Shown here: piece by piece, positions 44,973-54,547 of the stretch | Layout of the letters: every line of letters starts with the position of its first letter | How positions within the stretch are numbered: position 1 is the first letter of the stretch | Source: Cryobacterium breve | GTDB lineage: Bacteria > Actinomycetota > Actinomycetes > Actinomycetales > Microbacteriaceae | Direction: 5' to 3' | Assembly (NCBI RefSeq): GCF_027594785.1 | Contig: NZ_CP075584.1 | Coordinates: 2,604,001 to 2,668,000 of the forward strand | DNA: 64,000 nucleotides | Made by a program: the position numbers and the translations under genes | The notes under the pieces: generated by a model | What the model was told of the DNA's origin: nothing | Seen by the model: the letters and a program-made list of their open reading frames with translations, nothing else | The model's database searches: none

Positions 44973-45017
44973 CCACCCAATTTGGGGGGTGGCGAGGCTC
45001 GCCCCCCAATTTTGGGG
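44973..45017. promoter_or_regulatory. Cluster of nested palindromes upstream of the giant surface-protein gene
   Basis: CCCAATTTGGGG (44976-44987) and CCCCAATTTTGGGG (45004-45017) are two copies of one palindrome type about 29 bp apart. Between them lies GGCGAGGCTCGCC (44991-45003), a third palindrome. The cluster is 81-125 bp before ATG 45098, in a 315-bp gap with no gene. Tandem palindromes at this distance fit an operator for a dimeric regulator such as the NarL-type response regulator at 59.0-59.7 kb (inference). Confidence 0.55.
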
Positions 45018-45097
45018 AGACGAGCATCCCTCAGGTGCGGCTTGGTCGCCAGGTCGCGTCCGATCAGCATGGAGCCTTCCAGACGTTGGAGGTCACC

Positions 45098-48000
45098 ATG
45101 GAAGCGACGAGAGACATGTCCGGGTTCACTTCGGTACGGCGGCCTCTGTGGCAGCGGATTCTAATCGCCGCCACTGCGGTGGTCATGCCGATAGCGATGC
45201 TCTCGGCGCCGCCCGTGCTGCCCGCCCAGGCTGCGACGACGAGCAGCCTGACGCTGAACGTGACCAGCGCGCGCACGGAACCTCGCGCTTTCGCGGGTGC
45301 GGGAGTCGCCAAGGGTGCCGCCATCCCCAACTTCACCTACATGATCAACGAGGACAACACCGGGACGACCGCTCAGCGGAGTCCGGCGCTCGGTTCCGGC
45401 TGCAACACACTCGACACCGGGTATCCGGGCTCCTGCGAGTGGACGTCGATCAAGGAGACGCCGCACAGCACGAGTCCGATCGTGCGCCAGGGCGACCAGG
45501 CCGACTTCGCAGGCGGTCTCACCCTCCCGAACGGACGATACCTGATCTCTGTGCTCTCCGACGGCTACAAGATCGACGGCGCGCACTTCACCGTGCCTCT
45601 TCCCGACCCGGGTCTCGTCACCGTCGAACTGCAGCCGACCCCCCTTCCCGACTCGACGCTCCGGGCGCAGATCTTCCAGGACAGCGCGACGACCAACGGA
45701 ACCCTCGACCAGGGCGAGCCTGGCCTGGCGGGCTTCACCGGCCACATCGCAGATACCCTCGGCGAGGTGCAGACCGACGTCTATGGCAACCCCCTGTGCA
45801 CCGTTTACCAGGGTGAGGACCCGATCAGCCACGTGATCCCAATGGCCAGCCTCGACGCGGGCATGCTCCCCGTGCCGATCCCGGGGTCAGGCGGCCACTG
45901 CGTCAGCGATGCCGGCGGCATCCTGACCATGCCCCACCTGGGGAGTAACCGCTACGCGCTCACTGCCTCAGCCCCGGCCAACCAGACCTGGATCCAGACC
46001 ACGACCCTTGAAGGAAACCACGACTTCGACGCCTGGGTGATGGAGGGCAGCACCGGATACGACACCGAGGCCCTGTTGGCCGGCGAACCCGTACCAGGGC
46101 CGATCTTCGGATTCGTGAAGCCCACGAACACCCTGACCGCCGGCTCGGGCCGCATTGAAGGCGCGGTCGTCAATGTCAAGCAGTACAGCCCGCCCAAGGG
46201 CGGCGACTACAACCACTGGCTCGGTCTGACCGGGAGCAAGATGGGCAAGCCGATCGTCAATCCGTGGCTCTCGCTCAGCGACCTGCAGGCCGGCGACCAG
46301 GCAGTGTGGGTGGGTCACGGCGGCACGGACGGCACCTTCGACATCTCTGGCGTGCCCGACGGCAACTACAGCCTGAGCTGGTGGGACGAGCCGCAGAACC
46401 ACTTCCTCGACTCGGTCAATGTGACCGTGAAGAACGGCGAGACGGTGAAGATGGGCAATCTGCCGGACAGCGGCTGGTGGACCGAATATGACGGGTACGT
46501 CTTCATCGACGCCAACCGCAATGGTGTGAAGGACCCGGGCGAGACCGGCATGCCCAACTTCACGCTGACCATGCGCAAGCAGGACAACTCGCTGATGGAC
46601 AGAGGGACGAACCTCGTCACCACCGACAGCACGGGCTACTACCACTTCGAGAGCGCATACCCCCTCAGCGAGTGGACCGTCATGGAGAACTTCAACAACT
46701 CCTTCTACACGACCGGTGTCACGTACCAGGCCGACAACCAGCCCACCCCGACCACGGTGAAGGGCGCCGGCGTCGACGTCAGCGTGCTCAGCATCATCGG
46801 CCTCAGCGGCACGATGGACTGGGGCGTTCACACCTACGATTCAACAGGCGCCAATGGCATCGACCCCCGCAACGGCGGCATCGTCGGCTCGGTCAGCTAC
46901 GACACGACCCGCAATGAGCTCGACCCGCAATATGCCGCATCCGAGGACTGGCAGCCTGGTGTCTCCGACGTGCCGGTCGAGCTCTGGTCCACAGTCGACT
47001 GCGGCACGACGACCGCGCCGTGCGGGGGCACGAACGACGCCTTCGAACTCGCGCCGGACGGGTCGTTGGCCAGGGGAAAGCTGTTGAACACCTACCTCTC
47101 GGAACACTGGACCCGGCCGACCGGCTGCGTAGCCCGGGATGTCGATGGCAAGCCTCTCGTCCACGCCGCAAACAACCCCGCGGCATTCGACGAGAACGTG
47201 CTCGCGCCGAACCAGGAGACATCGGGAGAGTGCATCTCGAGCTTCCATCCAGGGCGTCCAATTCGGACCGTACCCGACCGACCAGGGCACATCGGCGGCG
47301 AACTTCGGTGCGGCCGTGGATGGCAACTACGGCTTCGCCGACGCCTGCACAGGAACAGTGAACGCCACAGATCCGGCCAACCCCGTGTGCGACGGCGGAA
47401 CCTTCCAGCCGCTCGGAAGCGGCGACTACCTGGTCAAAATCGCGATCCCGCAGGATGCCACCGGCGACCCCCTGTACAAGGTGACCAGCGAGACGGACGT
47501 CAACATCGCCAACGGCGATCAGATCGTTCCGCAGGTGCCGCCGCCCGCCTGCGCAGGAACGCTCCACACCGTCGACCTCGCGGGCAGCAAGACGGACAAC
47601 TACCCCGCAGTGGTCGGCGACGGCACCAACGGGGTCCCCGTCGGGGTCACCGTGCCGGCCTCGACAGCAGTCTCGAACCCCCCGTTCCTGGGCATGGGTG
47701 GGTCGCCCTATGAAGGCGCAGCCAAGCCGACCTGCGACACCAAACTGGTGCGGGTGAACAACGGCAAGTCCGTCGTGCCCATGTTCAACATCTTCACGGA
47801 TGTCCCCGTCCCGGCCCGTCTGCGCGGCCTGATCGTGGACGACATCAACTTCTCCACCGACCCGCGGTCCACGCTCTTCGGGGAGAAGACGGGTGTGTCC
47901 TTCGCACCGGTCGGGATCTATGACTTCGCCAACCGGCTGGTCACGACCGTCGAGTCCGATTTCAACGGCGCGTACGACGTGCTGCTTCCCTCGACGAACC

Positions 48001-51000
48001 ACATCAGCTGCCCGACACCCTCGGGTGTCTGCGCCAACATGTATCGCTTCGTGGGCAACGACCCCGGCGTCCCCGGGCATCTGAACGCAAACTACAACCC
48101 GCGATATCGCTCGATAGCGACCGAGTTCGAGGCATTCCCCGGCGTGACCATTCCGACCGACCTCGCCCCGACCCAGGTCGGCGTCTATGTCGGGTCCCCG
48201 ACCACCGGGGTCAACACGGCGGTGACCTGCGCCCTCGACGCCGCCACACCGCAGCTGCTGAGCGTGTCGCAACCGTACGTGGCCGCAACAGGCAGCCGCT
48301 CCTTCACCATCGCCGGGACCGGCTTGGGCTCGACTCAGGGCACCGGCCACGTCAATCTGGGCACGACAACGCTCGACATCACCGCCTGGAGCGACACGTC
48401 GATCACAGCCAGCGTGCCGGCCTCGGCCCCGGTCGGTTCGCAACAGCTCACGATCACCTCGGGCAACGGGCAGAGCACCATCAACGGGCTCAGCTTCCAT
48501 GTGCTCGGAACCGGCTACAACCCTGCCGTTCGAGAGGTCGGCCCCGGCCGCACCCACGCAACGATCCAGGCCGCACTCGACGCCGCGTTCGCCAACAACG
48601 GAGACGACCTGGTCATCGTGTACCCGGCAACGCCCACCGCGGCCAACCCCCGCGGCGCGTACTACGAGAACCTGGTCATGGCCTCTCCGGTCAAGCTGCA
48701 GGGCGTCGGGTCCGGCGGCTTCCAGGGCACCACCTTCGTGCCGGGATCGATCATCGACGCCGGCGCGTTCGGCGGAGACACCGCCCTCGCCACGGCCTGG
48801 TTCGCCAAGGTCGGCGGCCTGACCTGGGACGGCAACCAGGCGGTGAACGACGGCGAAGCGATCTACGTGCTGGCGTCGGCGAACGCCACAACGGCACCCG
48901 GTGCGGCACGCCAGTTCACCAGCGGATTCACGGCAGCCATCGACGGCTTCGACATCCGCGGCGGCGACCAGGTGGGCTTCCCCGGCAACATCGACGCCCT
49001 CACCGGGGGTCCGACGGGCCTGCCGGCGAACATCACCACACAGGGCGGAGCGATCTTCGCCAACGCATACGCCCGCTCTCTCCAGGTCACCAACAACGTG
49101 GTGCAGAACAACGGCGGCGGTTACGGGACCATCCGGATCGGCACACCCGATCTGGCCACCCCGAACACGAGCAACCACAACGAGAACGTGCGGATCGCCA
49201 ACAACCGCGTCATCGCAAACGCGGGCACCAACCTGGCCGGCGGCATCGGGCTCTTCGCAGGCTCCGACGGCTACGAGGTGTCCGGCAACGACATCTGCGG
49301 CAACTTCTCGCTGGAGTACGGCGGCGGGTTGAGCGCCTACGGCCTCAGCCCGGGCGGCAAGATCCACCACAACCGCATCTACTTCAACTCGTCCAACGAC
49401 GAGGGCGGAGCGATCATGATCGCCGGGCAGCTGCCGGCGACGGTCGGTGCACTCTCGCCCGGCTCCGGTCCGGTGGACATCTATGCCAACCAGATCCAGG
49501 CCAACATGGCCAACGACGACGGTGGCGGCATCCGTTTCCTGATGGCCGGCAACTTCCCGATGAATGTCTACAACAACATGATCGTCAACAACGTGTCCAC
49601 CCACGAGGGCGGCGGCATCGGCATTAACGACGCCCCGAACGTGCGGGTCTACAACAACACGATCATGAAGAACCTGACGACGGCCACAGCGGTGACGTCG
49701 GACGGCCAACCGGCTCCTGCCGGCCTGGCGACCTCGGCCAACAGCGACCAGCTGCAGGCCACACTGCCGGTCGGCTCGCCGACCTTCAGCAACCCGGTGT
49801 CGTTCAACAACATCTTCTGGGACAACCGGGCCGGCACCCGGGCCGGAACCACGGTCACCGGCATCGGCCTGACCGGCGCAACCGACATCAACAACTGGGA
49901 TCTCGGTGTGGCCGACGGCACCGGGGTGCTCGCGCCGACCAACTCGGTCGTCCAGCAGAGCGCCGCCTCCCATGCGTACACGACCAGTCCGACCAACAGC
50001 TCGGTCGATCCGGCAGTGGTCTCGACCTATGACGTCTCCGTTTCCTTCGCCACCTGGCGTCAGAACCCGGCGTTCGTGGACGCCACGCTCGTCACCCTGC
50101 AAGCGCCGCCGAACCTGCTCGGCAACTACCACCTGAGCGCCTGCCCCGGCACGCCTGCCTGCAACCTGGGCGCGGCGAGCACCGCCGGCGTGAACGCGCC
50201 GGCCACGGACTTCGACAACCAGGCCCGGCCGGCACTGGGCGGCTTCGACAGCGGCGCAGACGAGTTCGGCGCGACGACAACGCCTCCGCCGACCTCGGAC
50301 CTGTACTTCTCGACGACAGGAAACACCAACCCGCCCGGCGTATCCGGCACCGCTGACGACGCCGACATCCATGTCTGGAACGGCACCGCGTTCAGCCGGT
50401 CGATCGATATGACCGCCGCGCCGTACAACGTCCCGAGCAGCGCCGACACGGATGGATTCTCCCGAGTGGATGCCACCCGCTTCTACGCCTCGTTCGCCGG
50501 GAACGTCACCCTCCCCGGGATCGGCACCGTGGCCGACGAAGACGTCGTGTACTTCGACGGCACCTCGTGGTCGTTGTGGTTCGACGGCAGCGCGAACGGG
50601 CTCCTGCGCACCATCGACATGGGCGCGATCAGTGTCGTCGGGAACACGCTGTACTTCACGACGAACAATACGGCCGTGCCTCCGGGAGCGGGCGGCACCG
50701 GCGACAACGCCGACGTCTATCGCTGGAACGGTGGCAGGCTCCTACGTTCGCGTCCTGGACGCCACGGCCGCGCCGACCAACCTGCCGAACAGCGGGTCGG
50801 CCACCGGTGCGACCAACCCCAACGTCGACGGCCTCATCTGGCGGGACGCCACCCACTTCTACCTGTCGTTCAGCAACGCGACCACCACGGTTCCGGGCGT
50901 CGGCGCAGTGGACGACGAGGACGTGGTCTACTTCGACGGCGCCTGGTCGATCTACTTCAACGGCGGCGCACACGGCCTGGACGCCTCCGCCAACCTCGAC

Positions 51001-51768
51001 CTGGACGCGATCTCGTTCGCCACCGGGGCCCTTCCGCCGCCGCCGCCACCGGCCGGCCAGGGCCTGTACTTCTCGACGCAAGGGAACATCAATCCGCCCG
51101 GCGTCGGCGGAACGGCGGACGACGCGGACATCTACCGCTGGACCGGCAGCACCTTCGGTCGGGTCCATGACGTGACGACCGCGCCATACGGGTTGCCGAC
51201 CGGTGCCAATGTCGACGGCTACGACCGGGTCGACGACACCCACTTCTACCTCTCCTTCACCGGGCAGGTCAACGTGCCCGGTCTCGGGAACGTGCAGGAC
51301 GAGGACGTCGTCTACTACAACGCCGGCGCCTGGTCGCTCTACTTCGACGGCAGCGTTCACGGCCTCGGCGGTAACGACAACCTCGATCTGGATGCGATCA
51401 GCGTCGTTGGCGGAATCCTGTACTTCTCCACTGTGGGCAACACGAACCCGCCAGGCGTAGGAGGGCCCGCAGACAACGGCGACATCTACAGCTGGAACGG
51501 CACCGCATACAGCCGGGTGATCGACAGGAGCGCCGCGCCATACAACCTGCCGACCAATACCGACATCGACGGCTTCGTGCGAGTGGACGCCACCCACTTC
51601 TACGTCTCGTTCAGCGCCGCCAACACGACCGTGCCGACGCTCGGGGCGGTTCAGGACGAAGACGTCGTCTATTACAACAACGGCGTTTGGTCGGTCTACT
51701 TCGACGGCACAGCACACGGCCTCGGTGGCAACGGCGACTACAACGTGGATGCCTTCGATGTCCCCTGA
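45098..51768 (+). CDS. Giant secreted SdrD_B-like/beta-helix surface protein (two frameshifts)
   Basis: 2222 residues after correction; ATG 45098 with TTGGAGG. Signal peptide ILIAATAVVMPIAMLSAPPV, cleavage near AQA. Order of parts: SdrD_B/Cna-B-like units (FIDANRNGVKDPGETGMPNF at about 46.5 kb), a TIG-like domain (48.25-48.5 kb), a beta-helix opening ATIQAALDAAF with PbH1-type repeats (NVVQNNGGGYGTIRIG, NRIYFNSSNDEGGAI; 49.0-49.7 kb), then four ~116-residue modules (50301-51765). No LPXTG sorting signal or C-terminal membrane anchor seen. Breaks: 47240-47244 (AGCTT) and 50736-50740 (AGGCT), both single extra bases. It heads a run of three cupredoxin genes and may be their surface scaffold. 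Confidence 0.85.
50301..51765 (+). repeat. Four tandem copies of a ~116-residue module
   Basis: Copies start at 50301, 50649, 51064 and 51418. Shared pattern: LYFSTxGNTNPPGVGGTADD, then WNGTAFSRVID, APYxLP, DGFxRVDxTHFYxSF, and DEDVVYYNxGxWSxYFDG followed by HGL. Copy 2 has an extra ~20 residues. Two further copies end the third cupredoxin gene (56838 and 57192). I do not recognise a named domain. Confidence 0.85.
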
Positions 51769-51823
51769 CCCGATCGACAACGCACACCGCAACGGCACCT
51801 CCGATCCCAAGGGAGACACGGGA

Positions 51824-53158
51824 ATGATCTTCAAAAAGCCTTTCAGCCGACGCGACCTCCTCAAGTTCGCCGGCGGCGCGGTGGCCATCGTCGGGACCGG
51901 CGTCTGGGCGGGCAATGTCCTGCTTCCCGAGGCCGCCATCGCGGCCATCGGGGATCCGGACCTCTACCTGGCCGGCACAGACGGGTGGATCTTCCTCCCG
52001 AAGACCCCGGCCATCCCACCGTTCCACCCCGACGTCCTCGCGCCGGACCCGTTCACGACCTACATCTTCGGGTTCCGCAACGTCACCGGCCTGAGCGACA
52101 CCGCGAGGACGAACCAGAAGAACAAGGCCCAGCACTCCGCTCCGATGTTCTGGACGAAGCAATTCGACCCGGCCCACCCGGTCGATTTCACCGTGCAGCT
52201 GACCAACCTGGGCCTGGCGTTGCGGCCGGACCTGTTCGACGCCCATACCCTGCACTGGCACGGGTTCCGCAACGTGATCCCGTTCTTCGACGGTGAACCG
52301 TCCGGTTCCGTGGCCGTGCGGACCGGACGTGTCTTCTCCTACGTGTACCGGCCCCGCGAACCAGGGACGTACATGTTCCACTGCCACGTGGAGGACGTCG
52401 AGCACGTCCAGATGGGCATGACCGGTCTGGTCTTCGTCCGTCCCCTGCAGGACGGCCAGACCATCGGCGGGCACACCCAGTTCCTGTACAACGACGGGGA
52501 CGGCTCCACCGGCTACGACCGAGAGTTTGCGATGTTCCTGTCGGAGGTCTGGGCCGAGGCGCACTGGGCGGATGCCCATATCCAGCTGCCGCAGTGGAGC
52601 GACTACCGGGCCGACTTCGGACTCCTCAACGGACGGGTCTACCCGGACACCATCGCCCCCAACGCCCCGATCGATGCCGCGGCATCCGTTCACGCCCTCG
52701 CGGTGCAGACCGATCCTGTTTCCGGAGACCTCATCGCCCCAGTGGGGCATCCCGAGCTGCAGTACCAGCCGCAGTCGTCGCTGGTGAACTGCAATGCCGG
52801 CGAGACGGTCGCCCTCCGGTTCGCGAACCTCGGATTCCGGGAGCAGGCGATGACCATGGCCGGGATACGGATGCGGGTGGTCGGCCGCGATGCCACCCCG
52901 ATGCGTGGGCGCGACGGTACCGACACCTCCTATGAGACCGAGACGATCAGCATCGGCCCCGGTGAGAGCTTCGACGTGGTCTTCACCGCGCCGGCGCATA
53001 CCGGGCCGGGCTTCGACACCTACATGCTTTACAACCGCAACTACCCCGCAACGAACAACCTGGCCCCGGGCGGAATGGGCGGCCAGGCCACCGAGATCCG
53101 TGTGTACGCGCCCGGCGCCCTCCGCGCGCAGGCCTATCCGAACGACTTGGGAGTCTGA
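51824..53158 (+). CDS. Tat-exported cupredoxin/multicopper-oxidase-like protein 1
   Basis: 444 residues; ATG 51824 with AGGGAGA. A twin-arginine signal is present (FSRRDLLKFAGGAVAIVGTG), so the protein is exported folded, as for copper enzymes. Domain 1 has HTLHWHGF (H144, H146) and GTYMFHCHVEDVEHVQMGMT (H186, C187, H188, H194, M197/M199), that is T2/T3-type histidines plus a type-1 copper cysteine. Domain 2 (from about residue 300) has no HxxHxH motif, so a complete three-domain copper set is missing here. It follows the giant surface gene by 56 bp and precedes the second cupredoxin gene by 6 bp, clearly one operon. Substrate unknown. Confidence 0.88.
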   Translation: MIFKKPFSRRDLLKFAGGAVAIVGTGVWAGNVLLPEAAIAAIGDPDLYLAGTDGWIFLPKTPAIPPFHPDVLAPDPFTTYIFGFRNVTGLSDTARTNQKNKAQHSAPMFWTKQFDPAHPVDFTVQLTNLGLALRPDLFDAHTLHWHGFRNVIPFFDGEPSGSVAVRTGRVFSYVYRPREPGTYMFHCHVEDVEHVQMGMTGLVFVRPLQDGQTIGGHTQFLYNDGDGSTGYDREFAMFLSEVWAEAHWADAHIQLPQWSDYRADFGLLNGRVYPDTIAPNAPIDAAASVHALAVQTDPVSGDLIAPVGHPELQYQPQSSLVNCNAGETVALRFANLGFREQAMTMAGIRMRVVGRDATPMRGRDGTDTSYETETISIGPGESFDVVFTAPAHTGPGFDTYMLYNRNYPATNNLAPGGMGGQATEIRVYAPGALRAQAYPNDLGV

Positions 53159-53163
53159 GAGCC

Positions 53164-54528
53164 ATGATGAAAGGGAATGCCGTGTCGCATGTCAAGGGTC
53201 GCGCTCGCGGTATGCGCCGGGCGGCGCTGCTGCTCGCCTTGACCCTGGTCGGGGCCACGATGGTCACGCTCACCCAGCCGGCGATCGCCGTGACCCCACC
53301 GCGGGTCGGTATCGCCTGCACGGCGGGGGTCGGGGGAGGTGCCACCAGCCCGATCTTCAACCTGACCACCAAGACCGGGTACATCAACCTGCCCGACGGT
53401 AACACCGCGTTCATGTGGGGGTACTCGAGCGGGTTCGGCGCGTTCCAACACCCGGGTCCGGTGCTGTGCGTCAATGCTGGCGACACGGTCACCGTGATCT
53501 TGCGAAACACCCTGTCGGAGGCCGCCTCGATCGTCTTTCCGGGCCAGACGAACGTCCTGGCCAACGGGGTTCCGGCCCAACCGGAGTCCGCAGGGTCAGG
53601 CGCGATCACCTCGCTGACCAGCACGGCCGCTGCCGGAGGGGGGACCATCACATACAGCTTCGTGGCCGCCAATCCGGGCACCTTCGTGTACGAGTCGGGT
53701 TCCAACCCCGAGAAGCAGGTCCGGATGGGCCTGTTCGGCGCCTTGATCGTTCGTCCGTCAGCGGTTCCATCGGGTGGAGCGGCCGGCTCGGTCGCGAGCG
53801 AGTACGCCAACAACCGCGCGGACAGCCGGTTCAATCCCGCCGAGGAATTCATGGTGCTCCTGAGCGAGATCGACCCGTACCAGCACCAGGCGGTCGAGAA
53901 CGGCAAGACCTTCAACATGAACAACTACCACCCGCGCTACTGGCTGATCAACGGGCGCGGCTACCCGGACAGCATCGCAGACAACGGGGCCAGCTGGCTG
54001 CCCGCACAGCCATACGGCGCCCTCGCGCAGGTCGGTGAATTCGACCGCGCGGCAGTCCCGGTGGACCAACCCGGGATGGCCCGCTATCTGAACGTGGGCA
54101 CCGAAGACTATCCGTTCCACCCGCACGGCAACAACGGACTCGTCGTGGCCCGGGATGGCCACCCGCTGGAGGGCCCGACGGGGGAGGACCTCTCCTTCGA
54201 GAAGTTCGCCATCAACATCGGCCCTGGGCAGACCTGGGACGTGATCTTCAAGTGGTACGACGCCGAGAATTACTCCCCGTCCAACCCGGTGCCTGTGACG
54301 GTGCCGTCGCTGGCCGACCAATCGATCGGCGTCTTCTACAGCGGAAGTCCCTACCTCGGCACCAAGGAGGCCCTGCCGCCCGGCATCCAGAGCGTGAACC
54401 AGTGCGGCGAGTACTACATCATCTCCCACAACCACGCCCTGTTCCAGATCACGTCGTGGGGCACGAACATGACCGGACCGATCACGTACATGCGGATCGA
54501 CCCGCCGAAGCCCAACAACTGCGGTTGA
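53164..54528 (+). CDS. Secreted cupredoxin/multicopper-oxidase-like protein 2
   Basis: 454 residues, Sec signal (RRAALLLALTLVGATMVTLT). N-terminal cupredoxin-like domain (GPVLCVNAGDTVTVILRNTL, NPGTFVYESGSNPEKQVRMG) lacks copper histidines. The C-terminal domain has YPFHPHGNNG (H319, H321; the usual preceding His is Tyr) and ISHNHALFQITSWG (H422, H424). These are the HxH pairs missing from protein 1. The two genes are 5 bp apart. I infer that the two chains may assemble a copper cluster together. Confidence 0.85.
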   Translation: MMKGNAVSHVKGRARGMRRAALLLALTLVGATMVTLTQPAIAVTPPRVGIACTAGVGGGATSPIFNLTTKTGYINLPDGNTAFMWGYSSGFGAFQHPGPVLCVNAGDTVTVILRNTLSEAASIVFPGQTNVLANGVPAQPESAGSGAITSLTSTAAAGGGTITYSFVAANPGTFVYESGSNPEKQVRMGLFGALIVRPSAVPSGGAAGSVASEYANNRADSRFNPAEEFMVLLSEIDPYQHQAVENGKTFNMNNYHPRYWLINGRGYPDSIADNGASWLPAQPYGALAQVGEFDRAAVPVDQPGMARYLNVGTEDYPFHPHGNNGLVVARDGHPLEGPTGEDLSFEKFAINIGPGQTWDVIFKWYDAENYSPSNPVPVTVPSLADQSIGVFYSGSPYLGTKEALPPGIQSVNQCGEYYIISHNHALFQITSWGTNMTGPITYMRIDPPKPNNCG

Positions 54529-54547
54529 CCAGGAAGGGTGCAGAACG

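Noticed and set aside
46893..50372. Long open frame on the minus strand opposite the giant surface gene (over 1100 codons)
   Set aside because: High GC keeps antisense frames open. Its translation is Val/Gly/Arg/Asp-rich without domains, while the plus strand codes recognisable domains.
51824..53158. Naming cupredoxin protein 1 a laccase or a copper nitrite reductase
   Set aside because: The type-1 motif in domain 1 fits either plan only in part, and domain 2 lacks the expected histidines, so no reaction can be named from sequence.
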